From positions 1,922,001 to 1,986,000 of the forward strand of contig OX328109.1 of assembly GCA_946811185.2 (NCBI GenBank): 64,000 nt of DNA, read 5' to 3'. This stretch comes from Hippopus hippopus. Taxonomy: Eukaryota > Mollusca > Bivalvia > Cardiida > Cardiidae. The translations under genes were made by a program, and so were the position numbers. The notes beneath the pieces were generated by a model. It was not told where the DNA came from. It saw only the letters and a program-made list of their open reading frames with translations, and made no database searches. Below are positions 63,786 through 64,000 of this stretch, piece after piece. Position 1 is the first letter of the stretch; each line of letters opens with the position of its first letter.

Positions 63786-64000
63786 CTATGGTGTTTAACA
63801 CCGTTTTCAACATTTCAGATATATCGCGTCGGCCAGTGCACCTATGATTCATGCTTTCCTGGTATTTCTTTTACCAGTACTCTGCAAAATATTCTTTCCA
63901 AGCCACTGGCTGCTTTCACACGTATAACCATCGTCGAAACAATGATCAGCAGTGAGAGGGGAATCAGTCCTGTCGCAATGACTATCATCAATCGTTAGGA
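63786..64000 (-). mobile_element. SINE-2 cut by window end
   Basis: GGTGTTTAACACCGTTTTCA to CTATCATCAATCGTTAGGA. The tRNA-like head lies beyond the window. Confidence 0.9.

Overview
The window looks like intergenic or intronic DNA from a large, repeat-dense animal genome, most likely a bivalve mollusc. My preference for a heterodont such as Dreissena is recollection-based and was not tested. The base composition is AT-rich. tRNA-headed SINEs with (AATC)n tails, mariner and Tc1 relics, (GA)n, (ATC)n and (AAT)n microsatellites and dozens of short terminal-inverted-repeat elements fill almost all of it. I find no intact protein-coding gene. The longest open frame is 174 codons and lies in microsatellite DNA. 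The only protein-like signals are two decayed DNA-transposon transposases, a mariner at 61.2-62.5 kb and a Tc1-like relic at 26.8-27.6 kb, both on the minus strand.

Local names for the repeat families. Element A (about 260 bp) has ends like GCCATGCTCTG and a perfect GC-rich internal hairpin. Element B (about 265 bp) is a double hairpin that is itself one long inverted repeat. Element C (about 220 bp) is flanked by TTAA, ends CCCTTTACC...GGTAAAGGG, and has a central hairpin around ATGCTGG/CCAGCAT. Element E (about 205 bp) is TTAA-flanked and ends CCCTTAGGCT with a hairpin around AGACTGCA/TGCAGTCT. Element D (about 160-210 bp) has a CCAAT-type palindrome. F is about 480 bp with a long palindrome. 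H, I, K and L (360-550 bp) have TTAA-AGG or TTAA-AGA type ends. M and T carry internal tandem units. Four tRNA-headed SINE types are called SINE-1 to SINE-4. For C, orientation plus means the CCCGAGTTTTAACGACCCTG side is on the left.

Layout. 0-4.3 kb holds M, A, B, C, I, F, L and large palindromes. 4.3-6.5 kb has A nested in A, then a seven-unit satellite of about 190 bp. 6.5-9 kb has C, I and J-type repeats. 9-16.2 kb is a (GA)n-punctuated higher-order tandem region with A, B, E, G and K insertions. 16.4-22.9 kb holds D, a G-rich tract, many C and E copies, (AAT)/(ATC) microsatellite and a 680-bp inverted-repeat element. 23.2-23.8 kb is a SINE pair. 25-33 kb holds F, the Tc1 relic, C, E, SINEs and M. 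33-46 kb holds paired H elements, A, B, C, D, SINEs and nested palindromes. 46.5-49.5 kb holds T, a dispersed 3' module and a 700-bp inverted repeat. 49.8-56.3 kb has C with SINEs inside, a C-derived young tandem array, B in A and SINEs. 56.7-64 kb has E relics, a 208-bp tandem array, the mariner inside C, A, a palindrome and a SINE cut by the window end.

The interest is in the record of nested insertions and in hairpins whose two arms have changed together. These allow filled and empty sites to be read directly: TTAA duplications for C and E, TA for mariner, and 10-15 bp for the SINEs.
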